A stretch of 64,000 nucleotides of DNA. Origin: JAAOII01 sp965207945 (GTDB lineage: Bacteria > Pseudomonadota > Gammaproteobacteria > CBDBNL01 > JAAOII01). Both the position numbers and the translations under genes were made by a program. Positions within the stretch are counted from its first letter, which is position 1, and each line of letters begins with the position of its first letter. Shown here piece after piece: positions 63,477-64,000 of this stretch. Under the pieces are notes generated by a model. The model saw nothing but the letters and a program-made list of their open reading frames with translations. It did not search any database and was not told the DNA's origin. The stretch is from NCBI GenBank assembly GCA_965207945.1, contig OZ242303.1:1426001-1490000 (forward strand), given 5' to 3'.

Positions 63477-63897
63477 ACAATCATGGGACAAATTAAAATC
63501 ACTAATATAAAAAAGAGGTTCGCCTCAACAGAAGCATTAAAAAATGTTTCTTTGACCGTTGAAGAGGGAGAGTTCTCTGTTTTGTTAGGACCCTCAGGGT
63601 GTGGCAAAACCACTCTACTACGCATAGTGGCAGGGCTGGAGAGCATGACATCTGGCTCAATTATATTGGATGGATATGTGGGGTATTTCCAACAGATAAA
63701 CAATCATGGGACAAATTAAAATCACTAATATAAAAAAGAGGTTCGCCTCAACAGAAGCATTAAAAAATGTTTCTTTGACCGTTGAAGAGGGAGAGTTCTC
63801 TGTTTTGTTAGGACCCTCAGGGTGTGGCAAAACCACTCTACTACGCATAGTGGCAGGGCTGGAGAGCATGACATCTGGCTCAATTATATTGGATGGA
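63452..63897. repeat. Perfect 223-bp tandem duplication across the permease end and ATPase start
   Basis: Unit one 63452-63674 and unit two 63675-63897 match at the points compared, both boundaries included. Each holds the permease end, the spacer and the first 64 codons of the ATPase gene. 223 is not a multiple of three, so reading through from copy one shifts frame. No microhomology is seen at the junction. Recent duplication or assembly artefact cannot be told apart from sequence alone. Confidence 0.9.
63483..63719 (+). pseudogene. Truncated duplicate 5' end of the ABC ATPase gene
   Basis: A 78-codon frame whose first 64 codons equal the real ATPase start, including Walker A GPSGCGKTT. 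After the duplication junction it continues out of frame (YVGYFQQINNHGTN) and stops at 63719. It lacks the signature motif and Walker B, so it cannot act as an ATPase. Its stop falls just inside the start of the intact copy (63706), so ribosomes could pass on by coupling. Confidence 0.8.
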
Positions 63898-64000
63898 AAG
63901 GATGTTTCCCAGTTACCAACTCAAAAACGCAATATTGCAATGGTATTCCAAAACTATGCGGTGTTCCCTCACATGACAGTATATCAAAATGTTGCTTTTG
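63706..64000 (+). CDS. ABC transporter ATP-binding protein, MalK/UgpC type (partial, runs off the window)
   Basis: ATPase of the importer. The 98 codons in the window show IKITNIKKRFASTEALKNVSL, Walker A GPSGCGKTTLLR, GLESMTSGSIILDGKDVSQLPTQKRNIAMVFQNYAVFPHMTVYQNVAF, with the Q-loop. This second copy is the intact one because it continues in frame beyond the duplication. No Shine-Dalgarno is visible before either copy. C-terminal half, including signature and any regulatory domain, lies outside the window. Confidence 0.9.
   Translation, partial: MGQIKITNIKKRFASTEALKNVSLTVEEGEFSVLLGPSGCGKTTLLRIVAGLESMTSGSIILDGKDVSQLPTQKRNIAMVFQNYAVFPHMTVYQNVAF

Overview
The window looks like chromosome from an AT-rich proteobacterium, most likely a gammaproteobacterium. 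Support comes from bifunctional HldE, FtsB, RpoH (sigma-32), a hemA-prfA pair, RnfB/RnfC, LpxC, an LpxL-type acyltransferase, long-form IlvA, and a gyrA-nrdA-nrdB run. NhaD (Na+/H+ antiport), TrkH and Rnf suggest a sodium-rich, probably marine or saline habitat; that is inference. No phage, integrase, transposase or CRISPR array was seen.

Layout. 1-9 kb: start of a class A penicillin-binding protein, malic enzyme, tRNA-Leu, sirtuin, rnfC-rnfB, two unrecognised outer-membrane-type proteins, hldE. 9-14.4 kb: trhO, trmB, transketolase, leucyl aminopeptidase. 14.7-17.6 kb: overlapping operon of a glycosyltransferase, a nucleosidase-like protein and a spore-photoproduct-lyase-like radical SAM protein. 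17.6-24.9 kb: two VOC proteins, ftsB, a solitary atpC, ilvA behind a nine-codon leader, folate cyclo-ligase, DUF924, nhaD. 24.3-29.8 kb: compact operon lpxC-hemJ-dnaX-ybaB-recR-map-acyltransferase. 29.9-33.4 kb: plsC-hemA-prfA-DUF721. 33.5-41.9 kb: yaaA, LpxL-like acyltransferase, ketoacyl synthase-trkH, tRNA-Ala, ddl, aroK, rpoH. 42.0-50.9 kb is the accessory part: tRNA-Asn, a divergent pair of sulfotransferase-like paralogues and a type I hsdM-hsdS-hsdR locus. 51-60 kb: glpD, class Ic ribonucleotide reductase nrdAB, gyrA. 60.3-64 kb: a carbohydrate-type ABC importer whose ATPase gene carries a 223-bp tandem duplication.

Three signals stand out. (1) The HsdR subunit is full length and uninterrupted, yet the nuclease ExK lysine, Walker A lysine, DEAH box and motif VI arginines are all replaced while the sequence around them is conserved; HsdM and HsdS look intact. 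This would be a modification complex carrying a catalytically dead restriction subunit. (2) About 18 first-of-transcript genes have a TATAAT-like -10 element only 5-11 nt before the start codon, and Shine-Dalgarno sequences are mostly absent, so leaderless mRNAs appear to be the rule. The clearest case is rnfB and its divergent neighbour, which share one palindromic ATTATAAT in a 22-bp gap. (3) In-frame short tandem repeats sit in linkers or tails of many housekeeping proteins (NrdA, GyrA, DnaX, PrfA, PepA, RnfC, Ddl, ketoacyl synthase).

Several usually clustered genes stand apart from their partners here (atpC, rnfBC, lpxC and ddl, prfA without prmC), so operon structure is rearranged. All functional calls rest on reading translated sequence and motifs; no database search was possible.
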